DNA of 11,120 bases from Tannerellaceae bacterium (GCA_020860805.1 JAJBTP010000386.1:1-11120), one strand, 5' to 3'. Shown: positions 1 to 7,207, numbered from the stretch's first letter. A program made the numbers and translations. Notes: generated by a model from the letters alone, not told the origin.

Positions 1-83
1 GTAGAAGTATCAGGAGTTATTACTGATGATTTCGGAGATCCGTTACCAGGGGTAAATATCGTTGTTAAAGATGCACCGGGTCT

Positions 84-93
84 GGGGGGGTAA
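84..93 (+). other. Frame break 1 in susC: G7 run directly followed by TAA
   Basis: Seven G at 84-90. The upstream frame reads CTG GGG GGG TAA and stops. The family-like sequence VISDIDG resumes at 90 (GTA ATT AGT GAT), one base back. Eight G, or five G, would join the two frames. The run lies in phase as G-GGG-GGG, so a -1 ribosomal shift would also join them. No obvious strong downstream hairpin is visible. Confidence 0.85.
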
Positions 94-182
94 TTAGTGA
101 TATCGATGGTAGATATAAAATTAAAGTATCTTCTTATTCATATCTGGTATTCTCATATATCGGATTTCAACCTCAGGAGCAG

Positions 183-2051
183 TTGGTAAAAGAAGAGAAT
201 ATGGTACTGAATATAAAAATGCAGGAATCGCAGGAAACAGTACTGAATGAAGTAACTATTACAGGTACAGGCCCGCAAAAAAAGATTACTCTTACTGGTG
301 CAGTTGCTACGGTAAAAGTTAATGACATCAAGGCTCCTACCAGTAGCATAACCAATTCTCTGGCTGGAAATGTTGCCGGTGTGATGGCTATGCAAACATC
401 CGGGCAACCAGGAGATAACAGTTCCGAATTCTGGATACGTGGGATTTCTACTTTTGGTGGCGGAGCCAGTGCATTAGTTTTAGTTGACGGTTTTGAACGT
501 AGTTTGAATGAGATTAATGTGGAAGATATTGAATCATTTTCCGTCCTCAAAGATGCGTCAACAACTGCTATTTATGGTTCTCGTGGTGCAAATGGGGTAA
601 TATTAATTACCACCAAACGCGGACGTTCCGGGAAAGTAGAAGTAGATGCCAAAGCCGAATATACCTATACAAAACGAACGTTTACTCCCAAATTTGTAGA
701 TGGGCCTACCTATGCGACTCTTTTAAATGAGGCGCTTACCACACGCAATCGTCCGGCCATGTATTCATCTGATGAATTAATGATGATCCGGAATGGGTTG
801 GATCCGGATTTATATCCGAATGTAGACTGGATGGATATTTTATTAAAAGACGGTGCTCCCACTTATCGTGCCAGTGTGAATGTGAAAGGAGGAGGCTCTA
901 CCACCAGTTATTATCTTTCGGGTAGTTATCTGGATGAAGGAGGTATGTATAAAACGGATAAAACGCTTAAAGAGTACAATACAAATGCTAACTATAAGCG
1001 GTATAATTATCGTTTGAATCTGGATATGAAAGTAACAGAATCTACCATGTTAAAAGTAGGTGTTGCCGGAACACTGGAAAAACAAAATCATGCAGGTGCC
1101 GGGTCTGAACATATCTGGCATTCGGTTTTGGGTTATAATCCGGTATTGGTACCACAGGTTTACTCCAATGGATATGTTCCATCCTTTCAATATCAGTCAA
1201 ATGATGACTATGTAGAAAGCTATTATAATCCATGGACAATAGCAACTCAAACTGGTTATTCCGAAGTATGGAAAAATAAAATTCAGACCAATATAACGTT
1301 AGAACAAAAACTCGATTTTATTACGAAAGGTCTACATTTCAATGCTCGTTTCGGATATGATACGTACAATGAAAACTATATTCAGCGCAGAAAAAATCCT
1401 GAAATGTGGAGAGCTGAACGACTCCGCGATTCTAAAGGGAATGTTGTTTATAACCGGATGGTAACAGAGCGCTTAATGCAGCAATTCTCCACAGCGACCG
1501 GTCAGCGTAATGAGTTTTTTGAAGCTGAGCTTATTTACCAGCGTACGTTTGGTGATCATAGTGTAAACGGTATCATCAAATACAACCAGGATGCAGAAAT
1601 CAACACTTCTAATATTGGTGAAGATTTTATCAGAGGTATTGACCGCCGTCATCAGGGGGTAGCCGGAAATGTAGGGTATGGTTATAAGAATCGTTATTAT
1701 TTCAATTTCAATTTCGGATATAACGGATCGGAAAACTTTGCCAAAGGTCATCAATTCGGTTTCTTTCCTGCCTATTCAGGAGCCTGGAACGTTGCGGAAG
1801 AAAGTTTTATAAAGGATAATATATCCTGGCTGGCCATGTTTAAAATACGTTATTCGTATGGTGAAGCTGGTAATGATAATATTGGTAAAGATAAAGATAA
1901 AATGCAGGATCGTTTTCCTTATCTGGCCACGTATGGTAATGTGGATGGCTACAATTGGGGAGATTTGGGCAGCCGTTTTGCTTATAATGGACTTACTGCT
2001 ACCCGTGTATCCTCTACTAGCGTAACCTGGGAATATGCTAAAAAAACATGA
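183..2051 (+). CDS. SusC fragment: end of regulatory domain, TonB box, plug and first part of barrel
   Basis: This is the longest ATG-initiated open segment of the broken susC (622 codons). The ATG at 183 is internal: protein similarity in this frame already begins at 90 (VISDIDGRYKIKV), so this is not the natural start. It covers the end of the CarboxypepD_reg domain, the TonB-box-like NEVTITGTG, the whole plug including the SusC signature around YGSRGANG, and roughly the first half to two thirds of the barrel. The last true residues are SVTWEYAKK; the frame then hits TGA because of the A7 run at 2040-2046. Without its own signal peptide this segment alone could not make a transporter. Confidence 0.75.
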   Translation: MVKEENMVLNIKMQESQETVLNEVTITGTGPQKKITLTGAVATVKVNDIKAPTSSITNSLAGNVAGVMAMQTSGQPGDNSSEFWIRGISTFGGGASALVLVDGFERSLNEINVEDIESFSVLKDASTTAIYGSRGANGVILITTKRGRSGKVEVDAKAEYTYTKRTFTPKFVDGPTYATLLNEALTTRNRPAMYSSDELMMIRNGLDPDLYPNVDWMDILLKDGAPTYRASVNVKGGGSTTSYYLSGSYLDEGGMYKTDKTLKEYNTNANYKRYNYRLNLDMKVTESTMLKVGVAGTLEKQNHAGAGSEHIWHSVLGYNPVLVPQVYSNGYVPSFQYQSNDDYVESYYNPWTIATQTGYSEVWKNKIQTNITLEQKLDFITKGLHFNARFGYDTYNENYIQRRKNPEMWRAERLRDSKGNVVYNRMVTERLMQQFSTATGQRNEFFEAELIYQRTFGDHSVNGIIKYNQDAEINTSNIGEDFIRGIDRRHQGVAGNVGYGYKNRYYFNFNFGYNGSENFAKGHQFGFFPAYSGAWNVAEESFIKDNISWLAMFKIRYSYGEAGNDNIGKDKDKMQDRFPYLATYGNVDGYNWGDLGSRFAYNGLTATRVSSTSVTWEYAKKT

Positions 2052-3027
2052 TTTGGGATTAGATATTTACCTGATGAATGATAAATTTGGTCTTACAGTT
2101 GACTATTTTAATGAAAAACGTGAAGGTATATATATGGAGCGGAGGTACCTACCGGGTACAGTGGGTTTACAAAGTTCCAACCCGTTAGCTAATTTAGGTA
2201 CTGTTAAGTCTGAAGGTTTTGATGGTAATTTTAGCTATGCAGAAAGGCTGGGAGATGTAAATCTGACTCTGCGTGGAAACTTTACATACAGTAAAAATGA
2301 AATATTAGAAGCTGACGAGCAATATAGTAATTATCCATATACAAGACAGGCCGGTTTTCGGGTAGATCAGGCCAGAGGATTGATTGCTGAGGGACTTTTT
2401 ACCAGTTATGAAGAAATCCGTAATAGTCCCACTCAATTTGGAGATGTAATGCCTGGAGATATTAAATATAAAGATATTAATGGTGACGGGGTTATTAATG
2501 ATGATGATATTGTACCTATTGGTTCTACTACAAAACCGAATTTGATTTACGGTTTTGGCCTCTCTGTGACCTGGAAAGGTTTTGATGTGAATGTTCACTT
2601 TCAGGGAGCAGGAAAATCAAACTTCTTTATTGACGGCCCCAGTGTTTATCCTTTTCAAAGTGGTGAGTGGGGAAATATTTCAACAGATGTCGTTAATTCT
2701 AACCGATGGATACAGGATGTAAATGAAGACCCTAATGCTAAATATCCTCGTCTGAGTTATGGAGGTAACGAGAATAATTACAGACATTCAACCTATTGGC
2801 TACGGGATGGTTCTTACCTTCGTTTGAAAACGCTGGAATTGGGTTATACACTCCCACAGGTTCTTACAAATAAGGTATTTCTCAGAAACGTACGTGTTCA
2901 CTTTATCGGACAGAATCTATTTACGTTTGCTAAGTTTAAATTGTGGGATCCGGAATTGGGTAGTTCAAATGGGCAGAAATATCCTTTAGGAAAAACATTT
3001 ACTGTAGGACTCTCTGTAAATATTTAA
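2035..3027 (+). CDS. SusC fragment: C-terminal barrel
   Basis: This open segment of 330 codons carries the C-terminal third of the SusC barrel. Typical features are DYFNEKREGIYM, a calcium-loop-like DINGDGVINDDD near 2473-2508, FRNVRVHFIGQNLFTF-like text near the end (LRNVRVHFIGQNLFTFAKF) and the final GLSVNI. The ATG at 2035 overlaps the preceding frame and is very unlikely to be a natural start: the true protein enters this frame from the A7 run, from about 2047. It is followed after 11 bases by the susD start. Confidence 0.75.
   Translation: MLKKHDLGLDIYLMNDKFGLTVDYFNEKREGIYMERRYLPGTVGLQSSNPLANLGTVKSEGFDGNFSYAERLGDVNLTLRGNFTYSKNEILEADEQYSNYPYTRQAGFRVDQARGLIAEGLFTSYEEIRNSPTQFGDVMPGDIKYKDINGDGVINDDDIVPIGSTTKPNLIYGFGLSVTWKGFDVNVHFQGAGKSNFFIDGPSVYPFQSGEWGNISTDVVNSNRWIQDVNEDPNAKYPRLSYGGNENNYRHSTYWLRDGSYLRLKTLELGYTLPQVLTNKVFLRNVRVHFIGQNLFTFAKFKLWDPELGSSNGQKYPLGKTFTVGLSVNI
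2040..2046 (+). other. Frame break 2 in susC: A7 run
   Basis: Frame one reads GCT AAA AAA ACA TGA. With one A fewer it reads GCT AAA AAA CAT GAT TTG, giving AKKHDLGLDIYL, which continues the SusC barrel motif WEYAKKHDLGLDIYL. So one extra A in a homopolymer explains the break. Recoding would need +1 (or -2), opposite to the G7 site. Confidence 0.88.
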
Positions 3028-3038
3028 AAGGATTTATT

Positions 3039-4175
3039 ATGGAAAAGAAATATAATTTACTTACTATACTTTGTGCTGTGATATGTTTTAGCTCTTGTAG
3101 TGATTACCTGAGCGTGGAACGGTATTTTAATGACAGACAGGACCTGGAACGTATTTTTAAAAGCAGGGACTATACCGAAGAATGGCTGGCAAATGGCTAT
3201 TATCAACTCCTTAGCAGTAATCTGGATATCGGACACGTAAAATTTACTGTCAGTAATTTTTCAGATGATATGACTTTCAATGAAGATCCCAGTTTTAATG
3301 GTAATTCAATTTCTTTTCAGGACTTTAAAGCCGGATCGTATGATATTGATCGTCTGAATGGTTCCTGGACTCAATCTTATAAAGGAATCCGGCAGGCGTC
3401 TATCTTAATAGAAAACGTAGATATCAATGAAGACTTTACCAAAGAGGAGATTGATGATATTAAAGGACAGGCTTATTTTCTTCGTGGTTATCTGTATTGG
3501 TTACTAATCCGGAAATATGGCCCTGTACCTATTCTTCCTGATCAGGCATTAGATTATGATGCGAGTTATGATGAACTTTCTTATCCGAGAAACTCCTATG
3601 ATGAGTGTGTGGAATATATCGCAGAACAGATGTTGCTGGCAGCTTCATTAATGAAGCCCGATCGTGATGCCCGGAGTGCCGGCCGTCCTACTGTGGGATC
3701 TGCTTTGGCGGTGCGTGCGAAAGCCTATCTGTATGCTGCCAGTCCGTTATTCAATGGTAATCCAGAAATGGCCGACTTTGTAGATCATGAGGGACGGATA
3801 CTGATTTCACAGGAGTACGATCATAGCAAATGGGCGAGAGCAGCGGCAGCAGCTTTGGATGTGATAGAGTTGGGCAAATATAAATTGTTTGTAAGTGCTG
3901 CCCGTAAAACAGGAAGTGAAGCCTATCCGGCTACTATTACTCCTCCTTATCATCCCGTTTATTCTGAAGCCAATTGGCCGGATGGTTGGGCAGATATTGA
4001 TCCGATGGAATCTTACCGCGCGTTATTTAATGGTGATTTGTATGTAAACGAAAATCCGGAATTAATTTTTACACGGGGGGGTAATCAGCTGGATGCCGAA
4101 TATGGTATTACCTCTCTTACCATCCATCAAATGCCACAAAAGTTAGGAGGATATAATTGTCATTGTGTAACCTGA
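3039..4175 (+). CDS. SusD fragment: lipoprotein signal and N-terminal helical domain
   Basis: The first open segment of the broken susD is 378 codons. It starts with the natural ATG and carries the type II signal peptide (cleavage before C20, followed by SDYLSVE) and most of the TPR-like N-terminal domain (SusD-like_3 type). The last correct residues are near LGGYNCHCV. Translation then ends at TGA 4173-4175 because of an extra base. If expressed, the product would be a lipoprotein lacking the C-terminal half of the SusD fold. Confidence 0.8.
   Translation: MEKKYNLLTILCAVICFSSCSDYLSVERYFNDRQDLERIFKSRDYTEEWLANGYYQLLSSNLDIGHVKFTVSNFSDDMTFNEDPSFNGNSISFQDFKAGSYDIDRLNGSWTQSYKGIRQASILIENVDINEDFTKEEIDDIKGQAYFLRGYLYWLLIRKYGPVPILPDQALDYDASYDELSYPRNSYDECVEYIAEQMLLAASLMKPDRDARSAGRPTVGSALAVRAKAYLYAASPLFNGNPEMADFVDHEGRILISQEYDHSKWARAAAAALDVIELGKYKLFVSAARKTGSEAYPATITPPYHPVYSEANWPDGWADIDPMESYRALFNGDLYVNENPELIFTRGGNQLDAEYGITSLTIHQMPQKLGGYNCHCVT
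4168..4175 (+). other. Frame break 3 (susD): extra base in AACC
   Basis: The first frame reads GTA ACC TGA. The next frame is blocked upstream by TAA at 4168-4170 and continues CCT GAA AAC AAT GTG ACG CCT ACT CGA. The switch must therefore fall within 4169-4172. Dropping one A gives V-P-E-N-N-V-T-P-T; dropping one C gives V-T-E-N-N-V-T-P-T. There is no long homopolymer here, unlike the two susC sites. Confidence 0.8.
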
Positions 4176-4182
4176 AAACAAT

Positions 4183-4833
4183 GTGACGCCTACTCGATGG
4201 CTATTGGAAAACGTTTTTGACCGAAGTACAAGTGAGAAAGGTTTGGTGGGTGAAGGAGAAGAAGGTGACTATGTTCCTTTAACCAAAGGAGTATGGAAAG
4301 AATATGCAAACCGTGAACCCCGCTTTTACGCTTCTGTCGCTTATAATGGAGCTATATGGCCGGGAACAAGTTCCAAGAAAGAGGAATTTCGTAATTTCCA
4401 GGTTTGGTATTACAGAGGGCAGGAAGAAGGGCGTACAGCTACTTCTGAACGCTGGCAACCTACCGGGATTGGTATGATGAAATATGTGAATCCGAAAGAC
4501 AATACGAAAGAAGATGGATACATTTATCCGAAAGCAGACCCTGCGATCCGGTATGCCGATATTTTACTTATGTATGCGGAGGCATTAAATGAAGTAGGTG
4601 AAACTTCTTATTCTATTCCTTCCTGGGACGGCCTTAAAACCTATACTATTACACGTAGTATTCCGGAAATGAAAGCTGTTATTACTCCCATACGTATATA
4701 CGGGCGGGTGTTCCTGATTATGATGATATTGAGCCGGGTGGAGTATATGAGAGTCCGGATTTATTACGGAAAGCCATTAAACGGGAACGACAGATTGAAT
4801 TATTTGCTGAAAATCAGCGGTATTATGATTTGA
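4183..4833 (+). CDS. SusD fragment: central part
   Basis: This open segment begins with a GTG codon at 4183 that is not a natural start. Its frame carries the central SusD sequence from PTRWLLENVF (matching the family PTQ-L-V-D-A-F position), through NREPRFYASVAYNG and YADILLMYAEALNE, to about ITPIRI at 4698. From about 4700 to the stop at 4833 the frame is wrong and the residues (YGRVFLIMMILS and onward) are out-of-frame translation. The correct protein continues in the neighbouring frame. Confidence 0.7.
   Translation: MTPTRWLLENVFDRSTSEKGLVGEGEEGDYVPLTKGVWKEYANREPRFYASVAYNGAIWPGTSSKKEEFRNFQVWYYRGQEEGRTATSERWQPTGIGMMKYVNPKDNTKEDGYIYPKADPAIRYADILLMYAEALNEVGETSYSIPSWDGLKTYTITRSIPEMKAVITPIRIYGRVFLIMMILSRVEYMRVRIYYGKPLNGNDRLNYLLKISGIMI
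4695..4700 (+). other. Frame break 4 (susD): TATATA dinucleotide repeat
   Basis: The sequence reads CGT ATA TAC GGG CGG in the upstream frame. Removing one TA unit gives CGT ATA CGG GCG GGT GTT CCT, that is R-I-R-A-G-V-P, matching the family I/V-R-x-R-A-G-V-P motif without gaps. A TA copy gain, (TA)2 to (TA)3, is therefore the simplest explanation. One missing base near 4701 is the alternative. Confidence 0.8.
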
Positions 4834-5051
4834 GACGCTGGAAAGACGCCCCGGCTGAAGAAGGACAGGCCATGTATGGATGTAATACATTTATGACGAA
4901 AGATAATCCTGAATATTTCTATGAGCAGGTAGAAATACCTCATCTGGTCATGGTATTTTCCAAAAGAATGTATTTCTGGCCTATTCGCCGGGATGAACTT
5001 AAGAGAAATCATCGGCTTACCCAGGCACCGGGATGGCATACTTTTGACTAA
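4701..5051 (+). CDS. SusD fragment: C-terminal part
   Basis: In this frame the family C-terminus reads from RAGVPDYDDIEPGG, through RERQIELFAENQRYYDLRRW near 4776-4841, to PIRRDELKRN and the stop TAA at 5049-5051. These are typical RagB/SusD C-terminal elements, where the protein re-enters the helical core. There is no natural start codon: an automated caller may start at the TTG at 4830 and lose about 43 codons of true sequence before it. Confidence 0.7.
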   Translation, partial: RAGVPDYDDIEPGGVYESPDLLRKAIKRERQIELFAENQRYYDLRRWKDAPAEEGQAMYGCNTFMTKDNPEYFYEQVEIPHLVMVFSKRMYFWPIRRDELKRNHRLTQAPGWHTFD

Positions 5052-5077
5052 TAATTATATATTCTAAAATAGATATT

Positions 5078-6076
5078 ATGAGAAGATTATTTATATATAT
5101 AACTGTAATAGTTCTATTCTGTGCATGTAATGATGAATGGAAAGAGGAGCTGTATATCCAAATGGTTTCTTTAAAAGCACCGATTAACAGCGATGAAGTT
5201 TCGGCAATTTATGTCCGTTACCAACCGGAAGGTAAGGTAACCTATAAACTACCCGTTATCGTAAGTGGTTCCAACGTCAATGAGCGGGATTTGTATGTAC
5301 GTATAGGTATAGACCGGGATACACTTCAAATTTTGAATGAAACCAAATATAGTACTCGTGAAGATTTGTACTATCTTCAGTTGCCTGATTCGTATGTGGA
5401 GTTTCCTTCTCCGACCTGTCATATCCCTCCTGGTTCCAGTCTGGAAATGTTTAATATTAATTTTAATTTTGAAGGTTTGGACCTGGTGGAGAAATGGGTG
5501 TTACCTTTGACCATAGAAGATGAACCGTCCTATAAAATGAACCGTCGTAAAGGCTGGAATAAAGCGCTGCTCCGGATATTTCCGTTTAATGATTATTCCG
5601 GTACGTATGGTGCAACAGGGATGAATATCAATTTCAGAGAAGAAACTGAATCTCCGATGAATGTAGGGTCCCGTACCGCATTGGTTGTAGATGAGAATAC
5701 TATATTCTTCTACGCCGGGATTACGGAAGAAAAATCTGTAAACAGAGCAATCTATAAAATGAAGGTTACTTTTGAAGAACCGGATTCAGTAGATGCAGAT
5801 GGAGAAATAACCGGAAAACTAACCATAGGCGATAATCCGGATATAAATTTAAAACTTCTGTCTCAGCCTACTTATAAGATTACAGAGGAGATGGATGCGG
5901 TAAAGCCATATCTGTTACACCGGTATATAACCCTTTATATGGAATATCAATATGATGATATAACTTCTTCTGAAGGAGATAAAGAGCTTACTTATACCTG
6001 TAAAGGATCGATGATTCTGGAACGTAAAATAAATACCTTAATACCTGATGAAGACCAGGCTATTGAATGGAATTAA
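5078..6076 (+). CDS. Surface lipoprotein with DUF1735-like and DUF4973-like domains, SusCD-associated
   Basis: An intact gene of 332 codons, 26 bases after susD. The first 17 residues form a lipoprotein signal (lipobox F14-C-A-C17), followed by acidic N-D-E-W-K-E-E, which resembles the surface-export signal of Bacteroides lipoproteins. Residues about 28-160 have the beta-rich pattern of DUF1735 (LPVIVSGS, YLQLPDSYVEF, IPPGSSLE, WVLPLTIED). From about 165 on, FNDYSGTYGATGM and FFYAGITEE resemble DUF4973. Such proteins are commonly encoded right after susCD; characterized DUF1735 relatives are surface glycan-binding proteins, so glycan binding is the inferred role. Domain names are from memory of family patterns, not a search. 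It has no catalytic motif that I recognise. It is the last gene of its operon, 24 bases before a terminator hairpin. Its open frame contrasts with the two broken genes before it. Confidence 0.85.
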   Translation: MRRLFIYITVIVLFCACNDEWKEELYIQMVSLKAPINSDEVSAIYVRYQPEGKVTYKLPVIVSGSNVNERDLYVRIGIDRDTLQILNETKYSTREDLYYLQLPDSYVEFPSPTCHIPPGSSLEMFNINFNFEGLDLVEKWVLPLTIEDEPSYKMNRRKGWNKALLRIFPFNDYSGTYGATGMNINFREETESPMNVGSRTALVVDENTIFFYAGITEEKSVNRAIYKMKVTFEEPDSVDADGEITGKLTIGDNPDINLKLLSQPTYKITEEMDAVKPYLLHRYITLYMEYQYDDITSSEGDKELTYTCKGSMILERKINTLIPDEDQAIEWN

Positions 6077-6100
6077 TTGTAGTATAATATAAGTACATAC

Positions 6101-6142
6101 AAAAAGCGTGTAGATTGGAAGACCCATACTACACGCTTTTTT
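6101..6142. terminator. Bidirectional intrinsic terminator between convergent operons
   Basis: A perfect 13-bp inverted repeat, AAAAAGCGTGTAG at 6101-6113 and CTACACGCTTTTT at 6129-6141, encloses a 15-base loop. The stem is followed by T on the plus strand (T6 at 6137-6142), and read on the minus strand it also ends in T5. It sits 24 bases after the lipoprotein stop and 23 bases after the thiL stop, so it can serve both operons. Confidence 0.9.
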
Positions 6143-6164
6143 ATATTATCTTTTTATAAAAACT

Positions 6165-7199
6165 TTACTCCTGTGCCAGCGAATTCCAGCCCTGTGCTTT
6201 TAATTCCACTTCTCCACCGTCCCGTCCGACAAGTAAAGTTCCGAATTCCGGTTTGGTGATATGTCCTATAATACGTACACCTTTTATAGCGGCAACTTTA
6301 TCGTGGTCGGTTAGAGGTACGGTAAATAACAACTCATAGTCTTCCCCTCCGTTCATGGCTGCAGTAATAAGATTCATATTGAATTGTTCAGCCATAGAAG
6401 CTGTCTGGAAATCAATAGGAATCCGTTCCTCGTATATCTGGCAACCTACATTACTTTCACGGGCAATGTGGAGTAACTCGGAAGACAGGCCGTCCGATAC
6501 ATCTATCATAGAGGTAGGTTTTACGTCGTTTTTAGCCAGTAGCTCTACAATATCTTTGCGGGCTTCCGGTTTTAACTGGCGTTCCAGCAAATATTCTTTA
6601 CCACTGAAATCCGGAGTGAAATCTTTTTCACCTTTGAATATCTGTTTTTCTCTTTCCAGCAATTGCAGACCCATATAAGCGGCTCCTAAATCTCCGGACA
6701 CACATATCAGATCCGTTTCTTTTGCTCCGCTACGGTACACAACCTGATCTTTTTCCGCTTCGCCCAGACAGGTAGTGCTGATAGTTAGTCCGGTGAGTGA
6801 AGCCGACGTGTCACCGCCTACCAAATCCACTCCATAGACTTCACATGCCAGCGTAAGTCCGCTGTAAAACTCTTCCAGATCTTCTACACTGAAACGTTTC
6901 GATATTCCCAGAGAGACTGTAATCTGTTTAGGACGTCCGTTCATCGCATATACATCTGAAAAGTTTACAACAGCTGATTTATATCCTAAATGTTTCAGGG
7001 GAACATAGGTAAAGTCGAAATGAATCCCCTCCAGTAAAAGGTCTGTTGTTACTAATATTTCTTTATTCTGATAATCCAGTACGGCAGCATCATCACCGAC
7101 CCCTTTTACTGTACTGCTGTTCTTTAGTTCAATTTTTTCTGTCAGGTGGCGGATTAACCCGAATTCACCTAATGTTCCTATTTCAGTTCTTTTATTCAT
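6165..7199 (-). CDS. thiL: Thiamine-monophosphate kinase ThiL
   Basis: ThiL phosphorylates thiamine monophosphate with ATP to thiamine diphosphate, the last step of coenzyme synthesis, in the cytoplasm. At 344 residues it is close to the family size (E. coli about 325). Visible AIRS/PurM-kinase motifs are GVGDDAAV (33-40), with Asp pairs for magnesium, DLLLEGIHF (53-61), NFSDVYAMNG (79-88), LVGGDT (126-131), IDVSDGLSSEL (from 232) and NGGEDYELLF near 284-293. The ATG at 7197-7199 lies 8 bases after the lpxK stop and leaves an N-terminus of normal length. It is the last gene of the minus-strand operon, before the shared terminator. I recall a purine nucleoside phosphorylase gene between lpxK and thiL in some Bacteroides; it is absent here. 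Confidence 0.96.
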   Translation of the reverse strand: MNKRTEIGTLGEFGLIRHLTEKIELKNSSTVKGVGDDAAVLDYQNKEILVTTDLLLEGIHFDFTYVPLKHLGYKSAVVNFSDVYAMNGRPKQITVSLGISKRFSVEDLEEFYSGLTLACEVYGVDLVGGDTSASLTGLTISTTCLGEAEKDQVVYRSGAKETDLICVSGDLGAAYMGLQLLEREKQIFKGEKDFTPDFSGKEYLLERQLKPEARKDIVELLAKNDVKPTSMIDVSDGLSSELLHIARESNVGCQIYEERIPIDFQTASMAEQFNMNLITAAMNGGEDYELLFTVPLTDHDKVAAIKGVRIIGHITKPEFGTLLVGRDGGEVELKAQGWNSLAQE

Positions 7200-7207
7200 A
7201 CTGTATA

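Larger units (their letters stand above)
1..3027 (+). pseudogene. SusC/RagA-family TonB-linked outer membrane transporter, 5'-truncated by the window and frame-disrupted
   Basis: SusC proteins are 22-strand outer-membrane barrels that import glycans or peptides with energy from TonB, with a SusD lipoprotein as lid. The order of parts fits. A CarboxypepD_reg-like domain starts at base 1 (VSGVITDDFGDPLPGVNI) and continues to about 230. A TonB-box-like stretch (NEVTITGTG) lies near 246-272. The plug carries FWIRGIS near 430 and YGSRGANGVILITTK at 573-617. The barrel runs to a stop at 3025-3027 after GLSVNI. The signal peptide and true start lie before the window. The reading frame breaks twice, at G7 (84-90, stop TAA at 91) and A7 (2040-2046, stop TGA at 2049). 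Repaired, the in-window part would be about 1,008 residues, normal for the family. I call it a pseudogene as given; sequencing error or phase-variable slippage could produce the same picture. It is the first gene of a three-gene operon with susD and a surface lipoprotein. Confidence 0.88.
3039..5051 (+). pseudogene. SusD/RagB-family surface glycan-binding lipoprotein, frame-disrupted
   Basis: SusD proteins are lipid-anchored on the cell surface and cap the SusC barrel, binding and passing on glycan. The start ATG at 3039 lies after AAAGGATTTATT, and the N-terminus is a lipoprotein signal with lipobox F17-S-S-C20. Family features follow: a TPR-like helical body (GQAYFLRGYLYWLLIRKYGP), NREPRFYASV near 4306-4335, YADILLMYAEALNE near 4553-4594, IRIRAGVP after repair, and RQIELFAENQRYYDLRRW before the C-terminus. 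Two breaks interrupt it, at 4169-4172 (one extra base) and at the TATATA of 4695-4700 (two extra bases or one missing). Repaired it would be about 669 residues, somewhat long but acceptable for RagB/SusD. Pseudogene status is inferred from the sequence as given; read errors remain possible. Confidence 0.88.

Noticed and set aside
183..185. ATG at 183 as the natural start of the transporter
   Set aside because: In-frame family sequence (VISDIDGRY) lies upstream at 90-182, and no signal peptide follows this ATG.
173..550. Antisense open frames inside susC (also 1042-1245, 1473-1754, 2305-2598)
   Set aside because: They lie opposite well-supported SusC sequence and show no domain, signal or start context; they are shadow frames of the coding strand.
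2040..2047. A6-A/C heptamer (AAAAAAC) in susC as a programmed -1 frameshift signal
   Set aside because: The phase is wrong: frame-zero codons start at 2040 and 2043, and the needed shift is +1 (or -2), so a classic -1 slip would enter the third, useless frame.
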